From contig GG745336.1 in assembly GCA_000151295.1 (NCBI GenBank), positions 181,031 to 211,471 on the forward strand: 30,441 nt of DNA. Direction: 5' to 3'. The notes beneath the pieces are model-generated. The model saw only the letters and a list, made by a program, of their open reading frames with translations, searched no databases and had not been told where the DNA came from. The translations under genes were made by a program, and so were the position numbers. Positions 29,294 to 30,441 of the stretch are shown in pieces. Every line of letters starts with the position of its first letter. Position 1 is the first letter of the stretch. The DNA comes from Allomyces macrogynus ATCC 38327 (taxonomy: Eukaryota > Blastocladiomycota > Blastocladiomycetes > Blastocladiales > Blastocladiaceae).

Positions 29294-30441
29294 ATGGAAC
29301 CGCTCCGCCTCGACAACCTGCCGCACGACCTTCTCCACTGCATTGCTGTGCACCTATGCCAACGCGACCGCATCGCCGTGCTGCATCTCGCCCTGGCGTC
29401 ACCGACCTGTTATGCGCCGAGTCTGCACGCTGCCATTCGCACAGACACAGCCTGCAGTCTGTCGACAAATCCCGCTGATCCAAACCGACCTCTCTGCGAT
29501 GAAGCTGCTGGTTCTGTCAAGTATCGCATGGATATGATTGGCCGGGTTGTTGGCGCTCGGTGGACCAGTTCTTGCTCGGACGTCTCTTGGTGCCTGATTC
29601 TCCTGCCGCGCAATGCCACCCGCAACTTCATTCCTGCTCCTCGCAAATCGCCCAATTTCTATGTTGCTCCCGCCGTCACGGCCTCATCGCCATGGTCTCT
29701 CCTGCCCGTCCCAAATATTCAAGTTCGCCCGTGCACTGCACACCTCCGAGAAGGATGGTCAACTCACGACTTACCACCATACTGCACGCAGCTGCGACTC
29801 TCTGGCTACATGCCGCTTGACCAGCTCGTTTTTCCCCAGTCGACTGAGAAATTGTGGGTGCATCATGCGCTCTTTGAACCAACGACGTCGTCCACAGGAG
29901 TCTCTGGCAACTCGAGCGCTGACGATGAGGACCAGGTGCCGATTCCTGCTGTTTTGCCGCATCTTCGTCACCTGCATCTGCGTTTGGATGGCCGCGAGAA
30001 TCGTGCCGCAATCATCTTCATTTTGAACTTGGTCCCGTCCACACTTGTGTCGCTCTCTCTGCAAGTATTTGGTGGAATGGACGGCTTGCAATTGGCGGCT
30101 GATCTCGTCCAACGACTACCCTCATTGTCGATGCTCAAACTCCACGCTTTGTACAACAACAAGGGCCTGATTCCTCTCCTGTCTGTGATTCCGCGCACTG
30201 GATTTGAGCGACTCGAAATCATGGTTGCCGATCATGGCGGACAAGAAGAATCTGATGATGACGACGTCTGGGATATGGATTGGGATGCGGCCGCCGAGGA
30301 GCAAAAGAAGAGGAGAAGGCGTGCACTCGCTGATCTTGCTGCAAGTTTTCCAACGTCCGTCAAGATTCTCTCGCATGTCTCTCCAATCAGTCTGCACTCG
30401 AATTGCCCCTGGCCACGCACGAACTCCAAATCAATGTCGAA
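29294..30441 (+). CDS. F-box-like/LRR protein, type I, runs off the window; possible frameshift near its right end
   Basis: The ATG at 29294 in ACCATGGAA opens a frame that stays open to the window end. Residues about 5-20 are F-box-like (LRLDNLPHDLLHCIAVHL), then HLALASPTCYAPSLHAAI, WSLLPVPNIQVRPC, GWSTHDLPPYCTQLRLSGY, LPHLRHLHLRLDG, LVPSTLVSLSLQVFGG, LPSLSMLKLHALY and IPRTGFERLEIMV. An acidic, lysine-rich insert (ESDDDDVWDMDWD ... KKRRRR) leads into ASFPTSVKIL. The sister copy at 27085-28406 shares this order and also has an acidic insert. Near 30375 the expected family sequence (LPLATHELQINVE) continues in another frame, so there may be a one-base break there. The remaining repeats and C-terminus lie outside the window. 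Confidence 0.75.
   Translation, partial: MEPLRLDNLPHDLLHCIAVHLCQRDRIAVLHLALASPTCYAPSLHAAIRTDTACSLSTNPADPNRPLCDEAAGSVKYRMDMIGRVVGARWTSSCSDVSWCLILLPRNATRNFIPAPRKSPNFYVAPAVTASSPWSLLPVPNIQVRPCTAHLREGWSTHDLPPYCTQLRLSGYMPLDQLVFPQSTEKLWVHHALFEPTTSSTGVSGNSSADDEDQVPIPAVLPHLRHLHLRLDGRENRAAIIFILNLVPSTLVSLSLQVFGGMDGLQLAADLVQRLPSLSMLKLHALYNNKGLIPLLSVIPRTGFERLEIMVADHGGQEESDDDDVWDMDWDAAAEEQKKRRRRALADLAASFPTSVKILSHVSPISLHSNCPWPRTNSKSMS

Noticed and set aside
1..30441. Transposons, CRISPR arrays, bacterial operons
   Set aside because: No transposase, reverse transcriptase, terminal inverted repeats, spaced direct-repeat arrays or bacterial gene organisation could be seen by eye.

Overview
The window looks like a piece of a compact, GC-rich eukaryotic nuclear genome. 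Three conserved housekeeping or signalling genes are split by short introns of 65-110 bp with GT...AG ends and CTAAC/CTGAC-like branch sites. The protein types (Trm5, RNA polymerase III subunit RPC6, a class I cyclic-nucleotide phosphodiesterase with a membrane N-terminus) and the large family of F-box-like/LRR paralogues would fit an early-diverging zoosporic fungus (Blastocladiomycota/Chytridiomycota, for example an Allomyces-like organism). That assignment is inference from gene style, not from a marker gene.

Layout. 1-1569 (minus): TRM5, the tRNA m1G37 methyltransferase, five exons, C-terminus cut by the window edge. 2663-15706: a first block of F-box-like/leucine-rich-repeat genes and relics. 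The intact ones are 4260-5969 (plus) and 14222-15706 (plus). A copy at 8290-10113 (minus) is interrupted by one in-frame TAG, and the others (2663-3001, 6400-7599, 10202-11480, 11899-13414, 13549-13662) are broken or fragmentary. 16783-20218 (minus): a four-exon phosphodiesterase with a disordered N-terminus, about six membrane segments, a coiled coil and a complete HD-type PDE catalytic domain. About 20637-20702 (minus): a tRNA-like element. 21143-22429 (minus): the four-exon RPC6/RPC34 gene. 22726-30441: a second block of the LRR family, with a C-terminal fragment (22726-23127), a decayed copy (23164-24681), a nearly intact copy with one frameshift (25039-26720), a decayed copy (about 27085-28406), a relic joining N- and C-terminal ends (28706-28980) and the start of another gene running off the window (29294-30441).

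The LRR family has two subfamilies. Type I ends in a conserved L-x-x-(R/x)-F-D-(V/A)-(V/L) motif. Type II begins with an RLDTLP-(S/T)-EL F-box-like motif and ends in a W-x-x-x-G-W motif. I count fourteen copies or pieces, only two of them uninterrupted end to end. This looks like birth-and-death evolution of a lineage-specific family around stable single-copy genes. One caution: TRM5, which should be under strong selection, also shows two frame breaks at homopolymers. Some single-base breaks elsewhere may therefore be assembly errors rather than real lesions.

The three conserved genes are not obviously functionally linked. TRM5 acts in tRNA modification, RPC6 in Pol III transcription, and the PDE in cAMP/cGMP turnover at a membrane. 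The LRR proteins could be substrate receptors for SCF-type ubiquitin ligases if the F-box-like segment binds Skp1, which the sequence alone cannot prove.
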